From the NCBI RefSeq assembly GCF_900108475.1, contig NZ_FNWO01000005.1, forward strand, positions 232,687 through 296,686: 64,000 nt of DNA, given 5' to 3'. Shown here in pieces: positions 29,189-37,770 of the stretch. The notes under the pieces were generated by a model. It was not told the origin of the DNA and did not search any database. It saw only the letters and a list, made by a program, of their open reading frames with translations. Every line of letters starts with the position of its first letter. The first letter of the stretch is position 1. Position numbers and translations under genes: made by a program. This DNA is from Magnetospirillum fulvum (GTDB lineage Bacteria; Pseudomonadota; Alphaproteobacteria; Rhodospirillales; Magnetospirillaceae).

Positions 29189-32100
29189 GTGACCCGGTTC
29201 CTCAAGCCGCACCAGCCGATCGAAAACCGCCACTGGCTCCGTTACGCGACCTATGCTGCCGCGCTTCTGATGCTGGCCGGGTTCGGGTCTCTACTGTCGG
29301 TCGATCTGATCGAATCGCGCCAGAACGAATACAAGACCGTGCAGCGGGATTCCGACAATCTGTCCCGCGTGCTGGAACGCCAGATTCTGACTGCGGTCGA
29401 GAAGATCGGCATCTTGCTGGGAGAAACGGCCTTTCATTTCGCCCCGGTTCTGAATGGAACCCAACATCGCGACCGTCTCCAGGCCAATCTCGACCTTAAC
29501 CGTCTGCTGGCCTTTGCCCCCGAGGCAATGACCGACAGCCTGCGGGTGATCGACGCCCAGGGCCGGGTCGCGTTCAATGCCGGTCATTCGGCGTCTCTGC
29601 CCGACCTCGACGTCAGTGATCGGGCCTATTTCCAACGACAGAAATCCGATCCCCGCGCCGGTCTGGTATTATCCGAACCGTTGCGGTCACACCTGACCGG
29701 CGTCTGGCTGGTCACCCTCAGCCTGCGGGTGAACGCTCCGGACGGACGTTTTCTCGGGCTGGTCCAGGCCGCCTTGCCGACGGACTATTTCCAGAGCCTG
29801 TTCGCCGGTCTCGACATCGGCAAGAGCGGTTCCGTCACCCTGATCGACACCGATATGCACCTGCTCGCCCGCTACCCGGCCCAGCCCCAGTTGACCGGCA
29901 CCACCCTCGAGGGTGGGCCGATCCCCCCCAGTCTGGCCAAGGGAGAAATCACCGGTAGCCTTGAGGTCAACTCGCCGATCGACGACGTCCTGCGCCTGTT
30001 CACCTATCGCAAGCTCGACCAGCTTCCCTATGTCGTCGTGATCGGGCGGGCGCACTCAGAAATCATCGAAGGCTGGCGGCGCAAAGCGATCTTCTACACT
30101 GTCGCCTTTGTCGGGCTGGGGCTGGCCCTGCTGTCGTTCCTCTATCTGCTCCAGCGCCACACCGAGGAAAACCGCCGCCTGATTAATCAGGTGTTCGATG
30201 CCACGCGCGAAGGAATCGTCGTCACCGACATATCGGGCAAGATCGTCGCCGCCAATGCCGGATTCACCGCGATTTCCGGCTATTCCCGGCAGGAGGCGAT
30301 CGGACAAAGCACCGCGATCCTGCGCTCGGGACGGCATGGGACGGACTTCTACGAAGCGCTGTGGGACAAGCTGCGGCGCGATGGCACCTGGCGCGGCGAG
30401 ATCTGGAACCGCCGCAAGTCGGGCGAAATCTACCCGCAATTGCTGTCGATCAGCGCGATACGCAACCGAAATGGCGTCGTCACCAATTATATCGGCGTCT
30501 CCAGCGATATCACCGAGTTGCAGCAGGCCCGCCAGCAGGCCGAGGCAGGCAATCTGGCCAAATCGGAATTCCTGGCAACGATGAGTCACGAAATCCGCAC
30601 CCCGATGAACGGGGTGATCGGGATGACCGGTCTGTTGCTCGACACCCGACTGAGCGAAGAGCAGCGGATTTTCGCCCAGACAATCCGCGAATCGAGCGAA
30701 TCCCTGCTGTCGGTGATCAACGACATCCTCGATTTCTCGAAAATGGAGGCGGGCAAGCTTGATTTCGAGGAAACCTCGTTCGAGATCCGCCCGCTGGTCG
30801 AAGGCGTCATCGACATCCTGTCGCCCCGCGTCCGCGGTCGCGACATCGACCTGACTTGCCTGATCCCCGCCGGAGCCTGCGGGGTGTTCCGGGGCGACCC
30901 CGGACGGCTGCGTCAAATCCTGCTCAATCTGGTCGGCAACGCGGTCAAATTCACCGAACGCGGCACGATCTCGATCCTGGTGGCGATTGCCGATGCTCCG
31001 GACGGACGGGCGATGCTGACCGCGACCGTCGCCGACACCGGGATCGGCATTCCCGAGGCGGCGAAGGCACGGCTGTTCGGCACCTTCACCCAGGCCGACG
31101 CTTCGATGGCGCGGCGCTATGGCGGCAGCGGGCTGGGGCTGGCGATCTGCAAGCGGATCGTCGATTGGCTGGGGGGCGAGATCGGCTTCGACAGCCGCGA
31201 GGGCGAAGGCAGCACCTTCTGGTTCAAGGTGCCGCTGCTGCGCTCGGACGAGGTGCCGTCGGAAACCGAAAGCGGGGCCGAACTGGACGGGGCGACGATC
31301 CTGGTCGTCGATGACACGTCCACCAACCGCGACATCCTGCGCCAGCAATTGGAAGGATGGGGCGCGGCCGTCGTCGCGCTGGATTCCGCCCCCGCCGCGA
31401 TCGAGACGGTCCGCCGCGCCAAGGCCGCCGGTCAGCCGTTCGACGCGGTGATCCTTGACCATCTGATGCCCGAGATGAGCGGCCTTGATCTCGCCGTGCT
31501 GCTGCGCCGCGATCCCGCCACCGCCGCTTTGCCATTGGTGATGGCGACCTCGGCCGATCTGACCGCGCTGCGGCCCCGGCTCGACCAGTTGCGGATCAAT
31601 GAGATCCTGGTCAAGCCGGTGCGGCAAAGCGCCCTGCTCAACGCAATACGGCGCAGCCTGGGACGGCTTCCCCCCGACACGGCCCAGACAATCGTCCCCG
31701 CCGAGGATTGCCCCGTCGCGACCAATCCGCTGCGGATTCTGGTCGCCGAGGACAATGCGATCAACCAGCAGGTCGCGGTTGGTCTGCTGACCAAGTTGGG
31801 CCACCGCGCCGACATCGCCGACGACGGTGCCGAGGCGATCGAGCGGGTGGCGGCGGGCGAATACGATCTGGTGATGATGGATATGCAAATGCCCCTGGTC
31901 GATGGGCTGGAGGCCACCCGGATGATCCGCGCGCTGCCTTTCGCCAAGGGCAAGGTGACGATCATCGCGATGACCGCCAACGCGATGGAAGGCGACCGCG
32001 ACGCCTGTCTCGCCGCCGGGATGGACGATTACATCTCGAAGCCGATCGACCTCAACCGTCTCACCGACATGCTGGCCAAGTGGGGGGATTGGCTGCGGGC

Positions 32101-32449
32101 GGCGCGGGACAAGAACGCGGATTCGCCGGTCGATCATCGCGCCATCGACGAATTGCGCAACGCGCTCGGCGCCGAAGCGTTCCAGACCCTGCTCGACCGC
32201 TTCTGGGCCACTCTGCCCGCCGCCTTGGCCGAAATGCGCCGGGCGGCAGAAAGCGGCGACACCGCCGCGCTGAAAGCCATCGCCCACGCCCAGGCCGGAG
32301 CGGCGGGCAATCTGGGGCTGGTCCGGCTGTCGCGCCGCCTGCTCACCTTGGAGCGGCGCGACACCGACCCCGGCACGGCCGAAATCGAGGAGATCGTCGC
32401 CCTGGCCGACCTCTCCCGCCGCGCCGCGCCGCCGACCGGAGCGGGATGA
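29189..32449 (+). CDS. Hybrid sensor histidine kinase (Cache-PAS-HisKA-HATPase-REC-REC-HPt)
   Basis: A 1086-residue membrane sensor kinase. A helix at about residues 18-39 and another at 300-322 enclose a periplasmic dCache domain. Then come PAS (about 335-445, VVTDISGKIVAANAGFTAISG), HisKA with SHEIRTPMNGVIGM (about 465), and HATPase with NLVGNAVKFTERG, DTGIGIP and GGSGLGLAICKRIV. Two receiver domains follow (ILVVDDTSTNRDIL, phosphorylatable D in VILDHLMPEMSG; ILVAEDNAINQQVA, MMDMQMPLVDG). An HPt domain (IAHAQAGAAGNLGL, about 985-1080) ends it. The GTG at 29189 is chosen because the open frame upstream crosses the small-RNA terminator. No cognate regulator is adjacent, so the output partner is unknown. 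Confidence 0.92.
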   Translation: MTRFLKPHQPIENRHWLRYATYAAALLMLAGFGSLLSVDLIESRQNEYKTVQRDSDNLSRVLERQILTAVEKIGILLGETAFHFAPVLNGTQHRDRLQANLDLNRLLAFAPEAMTDSLRVIDAQGRVAFNAGHSASLPDLDVSDRAYFQRQKSDPRAGLVLSEPLRSHLTGVWLVTLSLRVNAPDGRFLGLVQAALPTDYFQSLFAGLDIGKSGSVTLIDTDMHLLARYPAQPQLTGTTLEGGPIPPSLAKGEITGSLEVNSPIDDVLRLFTYRKLDQLPYVVVIGRAHSEIIEGWRRKAIFYTVAFVGLGLALLSFLYLLQRHTEENRRLINQVFDATREGIVVTDISGKIVAANAGFTAISGYSRQEAIGQSTAILRSGRHGTDFYEALWDKLRRDGTWRGEIWNRRKSGEIYPQLLSISAIRNRNGVVTNYIGVSSDITELQQARQQAEAGNLAKSEFLATMSHEIRTPMNGVIGMTGLLLDTRLSEEQRIFAQTIRESSESLLSVINDILDFSKMEAGKLDFEETSFEIRPLVEGVIDILSPRVRGRDIDLTCLIPAGACGVFRGDPGRLRQILLNLVGNAVKFTERGTISILVAIADAPDGRAMLTATVADTGIGIPEAAKARLFGTFTQADASMARRYGGSGLGLAICKRIVDWLGGEIGFDSREGEGSTFWFKVPLLRSDEVPSETESGAELDGATILVVDDTSTNRDILRQQLEGWGAAVVALDSAPAAIETVRRAKAAGQPFDAVILDHLMPEMSGLDLAVLLRRDPATAALPLVMATSADLTALRPRLDQLRINEILVKPVRQSALLNAIRRSLGRLPPDTAQTIVPAEDCPVATNPLRILVAEDNAINQQVAVGLLTKLGHRADIADDGAEAIERVAAGEYDLVMMDMQMPLVDGLEATRMIRALPFAKGKVTIIAMTANAMEGDRDACLAAGMDDYISKPIDLNRLTDMLAKWGDWLRAARDKNADSPVDHRAIDELRNALGAEAFQTLLDRFWATLPAALAEMRRAAESGDTAALKAIAHAQAGAAGNLGLVRLSRRLLTLERRDTDPGTAEIEEIVALADLSRRAAPPTGAG

Positions 32450-32471
32450 GCGCCGGGCTGCTCTCGTCCCC

Positions 32472-33062
32472 TTACAGCAGCGTGCAGCCGTCTTCGAACG
32501 ACAGGCGCGGGCCGCGCGGGTACAGCGAGGCGACGTCGCCATAGCCGATATTGATCAGCAGGTTCGAGCGCAGCCGGGTTCCGGCGAAGAATTCCCCATC
32601 GACCTTGGCATTGTCGAACCCGCTCATCGGTCCGACATCGAGCCCGACCGCCCGGAGCGCCAGGATGAAATATCCGGCCTGAAGGCTGCCGTTGCGAAAG
32701 GCGGTTTCGTCGGCCAGGGGGGCGTTCCCGGCATACCAGGAGCGGGCGTCGGCATGGGGATACAGCACCGGCAGGCGCTCGAAGAAATCGAGATCGTAAG
32801 CCAGGATCGCGGTGACCGGAGCGGCAATGCTTTTTTCGACATTGTTGGGAGCCAGCGCGGTCAACAGACGTTCGCGTGCCTTCGCCGACCGGAGAAAAAC
32901 CACCCGCGTCGGCTGACTGTTGGCGGCCGTCGGCCCCATCCGGGCCAGATCCCAGGCCTTGCGCAAGGTTTCCTCGGTAACCGGTTTGTCGAGGAAGCGG
33001 CTATAGGTACGGCCTTGATAGAACAGCACATCCTGTCCCACTTGGTCGATTTCATGGCTCAT
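32472..33062 (-). CDS. Nitroreductase-family protein, RutE/malonic semialdehyde reductase-like
   Basis: A 196-residue flavin-dependent reductase. YSRFLDKPVTEETLRKAWDLARMGPTAANSQPTRVVFL, ALRAVGLDVGPMSGFDNAKVD and LLINIGYGDVASLYPRGPRLSFED match the RutE/HadB-type subgroup, which reduces malonic semialdehyde in pyrimidine breakdown. No other rut genes are present, so a general quinone or enal reductase role is equally possible. The ATG at 33062 gives the family length. It is convergent with the histidine kinase and divergent from the NodB-like gene. Confidence 0.82.
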   Translation of the reverse strand: MSHEIDQVGQDVLFYQGRTYSRFLDKPVTEETLRKAWDLARMGPTAANSQPTRVVFLRSAKARERLLTALAPNNVEKSIAAPVTAILAYDLDFFERLPVLYPHADARSWYAGNAPLADETAFRNGSLQAGYFILALRAVGLDVGPMSGFDNAKVDGEFFAGTRLRSNLLINIGYGDVASLYPRGPRLSFEDGCTLL

Positions 33063-33160
33063 GATCAAGTGCCCTTTCCCGCTTTTTCTTGTACTCTGCC
33101 GCCCGGATGCGGCAAACATCCCCCTATATTGGGGCGCGACGCCGAGGAGACCAGGGGGCG

Positions 33161-34177
33161 ATGACGACGGGTAAGGTTGCCTCGGCAGCGATGATGTGGG
33201 TTATGGCCTTGCTCTCGGCCGCCCCGGAACCGGCGCAGGCGGCCGAGTCTGCCGTGGTGCTGATGTATCACCGTTTCGACGACGACCGCGTCGCGGCGCT
33301 CAACACCACCTCGGACCAGTTGACCACACATATCGACGCGTTGAAAAGTGGAGGGTTCTCCGTTTTGCCGCTGCCCGAGATCGCCCGGGCGATGCGGAGC
33401 GGCGCGGCCCTGCCCGACAAGGCGGTGGCAATCACCGTCGATGATTCCTCGACCGGATTTTACACACGGGCGTGGCCGCTCCTGCGCCGGGCCGGGTTCC
33501 CGGTCACCCTGTTTGTCGCCACCGACGAAATCGACCGCGGCGGCGAATCGATGAATTGGGAGCAATTGCGCGAGTTGCGCGCCGCCGGGGTCACCATCGC
33601 CAGCCAGGGAGCGGCACGGCTGCGCTTTCCCCGCGTGGGCGCCGAGGTTGCCCTTGCCGATCTCGCCCGCGCCCGCGCCCGCTTCGAGCGCGAGTTGGGT
33701 CAGATCCCCGATTTGTTCGCCTGGCCGGGCGGCGAGGCGGATTCCGCCTCGATCCCCCTGCTGCGCCAAGCGGGCTTCGTCGCCGCGTTCGGCCAGCATT
33801 CCGGGGCGTTGTGGACGAGGTCCGAACCGTTCTTCCTGCCCCGCTTCGCCCTGACCGGCCCGCATGGCGACCCCGATCGCTTCCGGCTGGCTGTCCGTTC
33901 GCTGCCGCTGCCCGCGATCGACATCACCCCCGACGATCCGGTGATCCGCACCAATCCGCCGTCATTCGGCTTTACGTTGGCGGAGGACGTCGCGGGAATC
34001 GCCGCGTTGTCCTGTTTCGCCTCGCATGAGGGGCAGGTCCGGGTCGAACAGCTTGGCCCCCGGATCGAGGTGCGGATGTCCCGCCCGATCCCGCCGGGCC
34101 GCGCCCGGCTGAACTGTACCGTGCCGACCCTGGACGGGCGCTGGCGCTGGTTCGGCTGGCAGTTCGCGACGCCTTAA
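33161..34177 (+). CDS. Secreted NodB-homology protein, metal site apparently degenerate
   Basis: A 338-residue protein with an N-terminal signal peptide ending near AQAAES. The polysaccharide deacetylase fold is shown by VVLMYHRFDDDRV, KAVAITVDDSSTGFYTRAWPLLRRAGFPVTLFV and the later DLFAWPGGEAD. In active enzymes TFDDG and a SHTxxH motif supply the metal ligands; here they read VDDSS and IASQGAARL, so both ligand histidines appear to be lost. The C-terminal ~90 residues form an extra region with no family I recognise. It may bind rather than deacetylate glycans. A strong hairpin follows the stop. Confidence 0.8.
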   Translation: MTTGKVASAAMMWVMALLSAAPEPAQAAESAVVLMYHRFDDDRVAALNTTSDQLTTHIDALKSGGFSVLPLPEIARAMRSGAALPDKAVAITVDDSSTGFYTRAWPLLRRAGFPVTLFVATDEIDRGGESMNWEQLRELRAAGVTIASQGAARLRFPRVGAEVALADLARARARFERELGQIPDLFAWPGGEADSASIPLLRQAGFVAAFGQHSGALWTRSEPFFLPRFALTGPHGDPDRFRLAVRSLPLPAIDITPDDPVIRTNPPSFGFTLAEDVAGIAALSCFASHEGQVRVEQLGPRIEVRMSRPIPPGRARLNCTVPTLDGRWRWFGWQFATP

Positions 34178-34178
34178 T

Positions 34179-34206
34179 CAGGTGGGCCAAAAACTTGGCC
34201 CACCTG
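34179..34206 (+). terminator. Hairpin terminator after the NodB-like gene
   Basis: Perfect 12-base arms CAGGTGGGCCAA (34179-34190) and TTGGCCCACCTG (34195-34206), loop AAAC, start directly after the stop codon. The following T content is low. Confidence 0.7.
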
Positions 34207-34306
34207 TTGCCCCTCTGCCGGAGCCGCGGGCATCCGCCCGCTTGGCCGCCGCCGCAATGGCGGCTGAATGCTAGTGAACCGCTCATTTCAACGGTTCGCC
34301 CTTGCT

Positions 34307-35062
34307 CTACCCGTAGCTCTGCACCAGCGAGCCCACCACCAGATACCAGCCATCGACCATCACGAAAAAGATCAGCTTGAACGGCAGCGAGATCATCGCG
34401 GGCGGGATCATCATCATGCCCATGCTCATCAGCACCGAGGCGATCACCATGTCGATGATCAGGAAGGGCAGGAACACCAGGAAGCCGATTTCAAAGGCGC
34501 GGCGCAATTCGCTGATCATGAAGGCGGGGATCAGCGCCTTCAACGGCACGTCCTCGGGATTGACCACTTCCTTTGCCCGCGACAGATCCATGAACAGCTT
34601 GAGATCCTGGGGGCGGACATGCTGGCTCATGAAGGCGTGGAACGGCTTGACGGTGCGCTCGAACCCCTCGATCTCGTCGATATGGCCGTCCATCATCGGC
34701 TGAATGCCGGTATCCCACGCCTTGTCGAAGGTCGGTGCCATCACGAAGGCGGTCAGGAACAGCGCCAGACTGACCATCACCATGTTGGGCGGGCTCTGCT
34801 GGGTCCCCAGCGCCTGACGCAGGAAGCTCAACACCACGACGAAGCGGGTGAACGAGGTCACCATCACCACGATCGAGGGCGCCAGCGACAAGATCGTGGT
34901 CAGCCCGATCAGCTGAATGATCCGGCTGGTGGCGCTGCCGCCCGAGCCGCCGAGATCGATGTTCAGCGATTGAGCCAGCACCGGCCCGGCCACCAGCGCC
35001 GTCGTCACCCCCGCCAGCAGGGCGAGGATCAGGCGCGGACGCGACAGGGTCGGGACTCTCAT
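34307..35062 (-). CDS. fliP: Flagellar export gate protein FliP
   Basis: FliP forms the pentameric core of the flagellar type III export gate. The 251-residue product has a cleavable signal-like N-terminus (VAGPVLAQS) and the family stretches SLAPSIVVMVTSFTRFVVVLSFLRQALGTQQSPPN, LTAFVMAP and FLIIDMVIASVLMSMGMMMIPP. Its start overlaps the fliO stop (ATGA). It is last in a minus-strand run fhlB - small ORF - fliO - fliP. Confidence 0.96.
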   Translation of the reverse strand: MRVPTLSRPRLILALLAGVTTALVAGPVLAQSLNIDLGGSGGSATSRIIQLIGLTTILSLAPSIVVMVTSFTRFVVVLSFLRQALGTQQSPPNMVMVSLALFLTAFVMAPTFDKAWDTGIQPMMDGHIDEIEGFERTVKPFHAFMSQHVRPQDLKLFMDLSRAKEVVNPEDVPLKALIPAFMISELRRAFEIGFLVFLPFLIIDMVIASVLMSMGMMMIPPAMISLPFKLIFFVMVDGWYLVVGSLVQSYG

Positions 35063-35370
35063 CGGGGACTCTCCGGCTTCGGAACGATGGGCACGAATTC
35101 GGGGGCCGGGCAATCGCGCTCGACCACCAGGCTGTCGCCATGGCCCAGCAGCAGCAGGTGCTCGCGATCGTCGCGGCGGATCAGCAGCAGCCGGTGACGG
35201 GCGTCGAGTTGCAGCACCTCCTGCACGGCGAGACGGCGGCGCTGCCGTCCGCTTGCTCGCGGCGACATCAGCCCCAGGCCCCAGCGCCGCGCCGCCCATA
35301 ACAGGCCGAAGATCATCGCCAGCACCGCCAGCAACGACATCACGAACCGCAGATAGGAAACGGTGTCCAT
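35059..35370 (-). CDS. fliO: Flagellar biosynthesis protein FliO
   Basis: A 103-residue protein with one N-terminal membrane helix (LRFVMSLLAVLAMIFGLLWA) followed by a basic linker and a small domain with EVLQLDARHRLLLIRRDDREHLLLLG, the FliO pattern. FliO is an accessory scaffold for FliP assembly. It overlaps the upstream ORF by one base (TGATG) and fliP by four. Confidence 0.85.
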   Translation of the reverse strand: MDTVSYLRFVMSLLAVLAMIFGLLWAARRWGLGLMSPRASGRQRRRLAVQEVLQLDARHRLLLIRRDDREHLLLLGHGDSLVVERDCPAPEFVPIVPKPESPR

Positions 35371-35675
35371 CAGCCCCCGGCCTTTTCTTCGCTTTCCCGG
35401 CTCCAACGGCCGTCGGCATAGGGTCCGGCATCGCGCAAAGCGAGGTCGAGCCGGTCGATTTCGGCGATCAGCGCCTCGATCCCGGGGCGGAACTGGCGTC
35501 CGTCCTCGGGGGTCAGTCCGGCGACACCGTCGCAGATCAGCCGCACCCGTCCCTCCAGCGCGGCCAGATCGACCATCGTCCCGGTGCCGAGCAGACGCCG
35601 CGCCGCGCCGACCAGCGACCGCGCTTTTTCAAGCTCGGCGCTAAGGCGGGCGGATTCTGGGCAATCGGCGGTCAT
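35370..35675 (-). CDS. Small helical protein between fhlB and fliO, unknown function
   Basis: A 101-residue acidic, mostly helical protein (SARLSAELEKARSLVGAARRLLGTGTMVDLAALEGRVRLIC; RPGIEALIAEIDRLDLALRDAG). No membrane helix or signal is visible. It overlaps both neighbours, fhlB by four bases and fliO by one, so it is translated with flagellar export genes and probably serves the flagellum. Its length and helical nature would suit an export chaperone or a structural accessory, but I recognise no family. Confidence 0.7.
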   Translation of the reverse strand: MTADCPESARLSAELEKARSLVGAARRLLGTGTMVDLAALEGRVRLICDGVAGLTPEDGRQFRPGIEALIAEIDRLDLALRDAGPYADGRWSRESEEKAGG

Positions 35676-35995
35676 GACGGCATCTCGCGCCCGTTGGCGC
35701 GGTAGACATAGGCCAAAATCTCGGCGACGGCGACAAAAGCCTCGACCGGGATCACGCTATCGACATCGACGGCAGCCAGCACTTCGGCCAGATCGGGATC
35801 GGTGCGGACCTTGACCCCGTTGGCGAAGGCCAGATTGAGAATCTGTTCGGCGACCGAGCCCTGGCCCGAGGCGACCACTGTCGGCGCGCCCTCCTGGTCG
35901 GGATCGTAACGCAACGCCACCGCGACCTGACGCCGCGCGGGCGGGGCCGGTTCGGGATGTTCGTTCTGCTCGTCGAAAAGATCGGTGCCGCTCAT
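35672..35995 (-). CDS. FlhB C-terminal-domain homologue (FhlB-like)
   Basis: A 107-residue protein resembling the cytoplasmic domain of the export switch FlhB: VAVALRYDPDQEGAPTVVASGQG, then ILNLAFANGVKVRTDPDLAEVLAAVDVDSVIPVEAFVAVAEILAYVY. The autocleavage NPTH motif of full FlhB is absent, as in stand-alone FhlB-type proteins. It is first of the fhlB - ORF - fliO - fliP run. The start at 35995 gives the compact domain; an upstream extension to 36019 is unlikely. Confidence 0.85.
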   Translation of the reverse strand: MSGTDLFDEQNEHPEPAPPARRQVAVALRYDPDQEGAPTVVASGQGSVAEQILNLAFANGVKVRTDPDLAEVLAAVDVDSVIPVEAFVAVAEILAYVYRANGREMPS

Positions 35996-36173
35996 GCCTT
36001 CCCCCGGCGGTTCGGCCAAGGGTCAACAGTGGCTCCGGCCCTTTTAAGAAACGCTTAATTCCGGCGCATCCAACCAATTTGTCTTAAATACAAGCAAAAG
36101 GGGATGTTGCCTAATTGATGGGCTGAAGTTAGACTCATTCCATCCTGCCGCCACCCCCGACAAAGGGCGAACC

Positions 36174-36371
36174 ATGAGCGATGTCGAAACCCTGAAGGCC
36201 GAGATCAAGAAGCTGTCCACCCAGGCGGTGCAGGCCAAGATGGACCTGCACGACCTGTCCGAGGAACTGCCCGCCCAGTGGGAGACGATCCCGGCGGTGG
36301 CGCAGAAATGCCACGAGGCCTATGCCCGGCTGACCGAGGCGCGGGCGCGGCTCAAGGCGGCGGAGGGGTGA
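36174..36371 (+). CDS. Rop-like / CCE_0567-family small protein (nitrogen-fixation associated)
   Basis: A 65-residue helical hairpin protein of the DUF683 (Rop-like, CCE_0567) family: [31 protein letters not shown], then [25 protein letters not shown]. Family members are usually encoded in nif clusters beside nifX and may bind metal. Here it stands alone among flagellar and housekeeping genes. Its last 20 bases overlap lipB convergently. A NifA/sigma-54 promoter was looked for and not seen. Confidence 0.8.
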   Translation: MSDVETLKAEIKKLSTQAVQAKMDLHDLSEELPAQWETIPAVAQKCHEAYARLTEARARLKAAEG

Positions 36372-36999
36372 ATATTTCGGCAAAGCTGGCGATCAGGGCG
36401 GAATCGACCTCCTCCATCGTCGGGGTCAGGCCGAGGTCCCACAGCGAGGTGACCCCGTGCCCGGCCAGACCGCAGGGCACGATGCCGCGAAAATGATCGA
36501 GGTCGGGATCGACGTTGAGCGCCACGCCATGGAAGGTGACCCAGTGGCGGACGCGAATGCCGATCGCCGCGATCTTGTCTTCCCGGCCCGCGCCGCGATC
36601 GACCCACACGCCCACCCGTCCCTCGCGCACTTCGCCTTTGACCGCGAAATGGTCGAGGGTGCGGATCAGCCATTCTTCCAGCGCGACGACAAAGCGGCGC
36701 AAATCGGGTCCGCGCCGCGACAGGTCCAGCATCACATAGACCACCCGCTGGCCGGGGCCGTGATAGGTGAACTGGCCGCCGCGTCCGCTGGGAAACACCG
36801 GAAAGCGGTCGGGATCGAGCAGATCGGCCGGGTTGGCGCTGGTTCCGGCGGTGTAAAGCGGCGGATGTTCCAGCAGCCACACCAGTTCCGGCGCGGTCCC
36901 GGCGCGGATCGCGGCGACGCGCTCCTCCATCGCCGCGACCGCGTCGGGATAGCTGACCGGGCGGTCGGACATCCGCCACTCGACAGGATCGGAGGTCAT
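36352..36999 (-). CDS. lipB: Octanoyltransferase (lipoate biosynthesis)
   Basis: LipB moves octanoate from ACP to lipoyl domains. The 215-residue product has [45 protein letters not shown], and [23 protein letters not shown] with the catalytic lysine (AIGIRV follows K). The cysteine nucleophile is in [17 protein letters not shown]. Full length, with no anomalies apart from the convergent overlap with the Rop-like gene. Confidence 0.95.
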   Translation of the reverse strand: MTSDPVEWRMSDRPVSYPDAVAAMEERVAAIRAGTAPELVWLLEHPPLYTAGTSANPADLLDPDRFPVFPSGRGGQFTYHGPGQRVVYVMLDLSRRGPDLRRFVVALEEWLIRTLDHFAVKGEVREGRVGVWVDRGAGREDKIAAIGIRVRHWVTFHGVALNVDPDLDHFRGIVPCGLAGHGVTSLWDLGLTPTMEEVDSALIASFAEIFTPPPP

Positions 37000-37005
37000 C
37001 GCCGA

Positions 37006-37659
37006 TCAGCGGAAGGGGAAGCGCAGCCCGACCTTGACCTGATGCAGGTTGGTGTCGTCACGCTCGCCCACGCTGTCGAAGAGATGGACGAAGCGATAGG
37101 ACGGCCCGACGCTGACCTCGCGGCCAAGGTCGTAATGCAGCCCGACTTCGCCATGCATTTCGAAGGCGTCGCTGCTGCCCTTGCCGAGGGTACCTTCGGT
37201 TCCGTCCGCATCGTTCAGGGTTTCGTGGACGCCGCCGAGTCCGCCACCGAAATAGGGCAGGAAACGGGTGCCGGTGCTGATGTCGTGATAGGCATTGATC
37301 GAATAGAACAGATACTGCATGTCGCTCGACATGCTTCCCCGTTCGCCGCCGAGACTAACTTTGTTCAGATTGTTGGCCTGATACGACACCTCGAATTCGG
37401 TGCGCAGGTATTTCGGCCATTTGTAGCCGAGCGCAGCGGCAAAGACATAGCCACCTTCGACGCTGATCCGACCTTTGTCGCCATCCAGGTTTTTGTAGTG
37501 GATGTCATCGGCCATCGCATAGCCGCCGCTGATCGAGCCATACCACGGTCCGTGCGGGCGGCCGGCCGACGGCGCAGTGTTCAGCAAATCCTTGGCGAAG
37601 CCGTCGGTCGAGGCCAGGGCAAGCACGGCCAGAACGGTCGACAGAACGGTTTTGTTCAT
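37006..37659 (-). CDS. Outer-membrane beta-barrel protein (opacity/OmpW-like)
   Basis: A 217-residue protein with a signal peptide (MNKTVLSTVLAVLALASTDGFA) and alternating beta-strand pattern: YGSISGGYAMADDI, GRISVEGGYVFAAALGYKWPKYLRTEFEVSYQ, PYFGGGLGGVHE, and a terminal VKVGLRFPFR ending in an aromatic residue as outer-membrane barrels do. This fits an eight-stranded barrel such as OmpW, Opa or RopB-like proteins. Function is unknown. It diverges from queA. Confidence 0.85.
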   Translation of the reverse strand: MNKTVLSTVLAVLALASTDGFAKDLLNTAPSAGRPHGPWYGSISGGYAMADDIHYKNLDGDKGRISVEGGYVFAAALGYKWPKYLRTEFEVSYQANNLNKVSLGGERGSMSSDMQYLFYSINAYHDISTGTRFLPYFGGGLGGVHETLNDADGTEGTLGKGSSDAFEMHGEVGLHYDLGREVSVGPSYRFVHLFDSVGERDDTNLHQVKVGLRFPFR

Positions 37660-37770
37660 CGTTTACTCCCATTGCAACCAGACCGATCATGTCGTGAAAT
37701 CATTTCGGGTGCAATATGCGGTGGGTACGGGGCTTGACGCCGCGCGGTCCGGCAGCCTACATCCCCGACG

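Noticed and set aside
30056..32542. 828-codon ORF on the minus strand
   Set aside because: Antisense to the histidine kinase, whose domains are all recognisable; Gln/Asp/Arg-rich composition is typical of a shadow frame.
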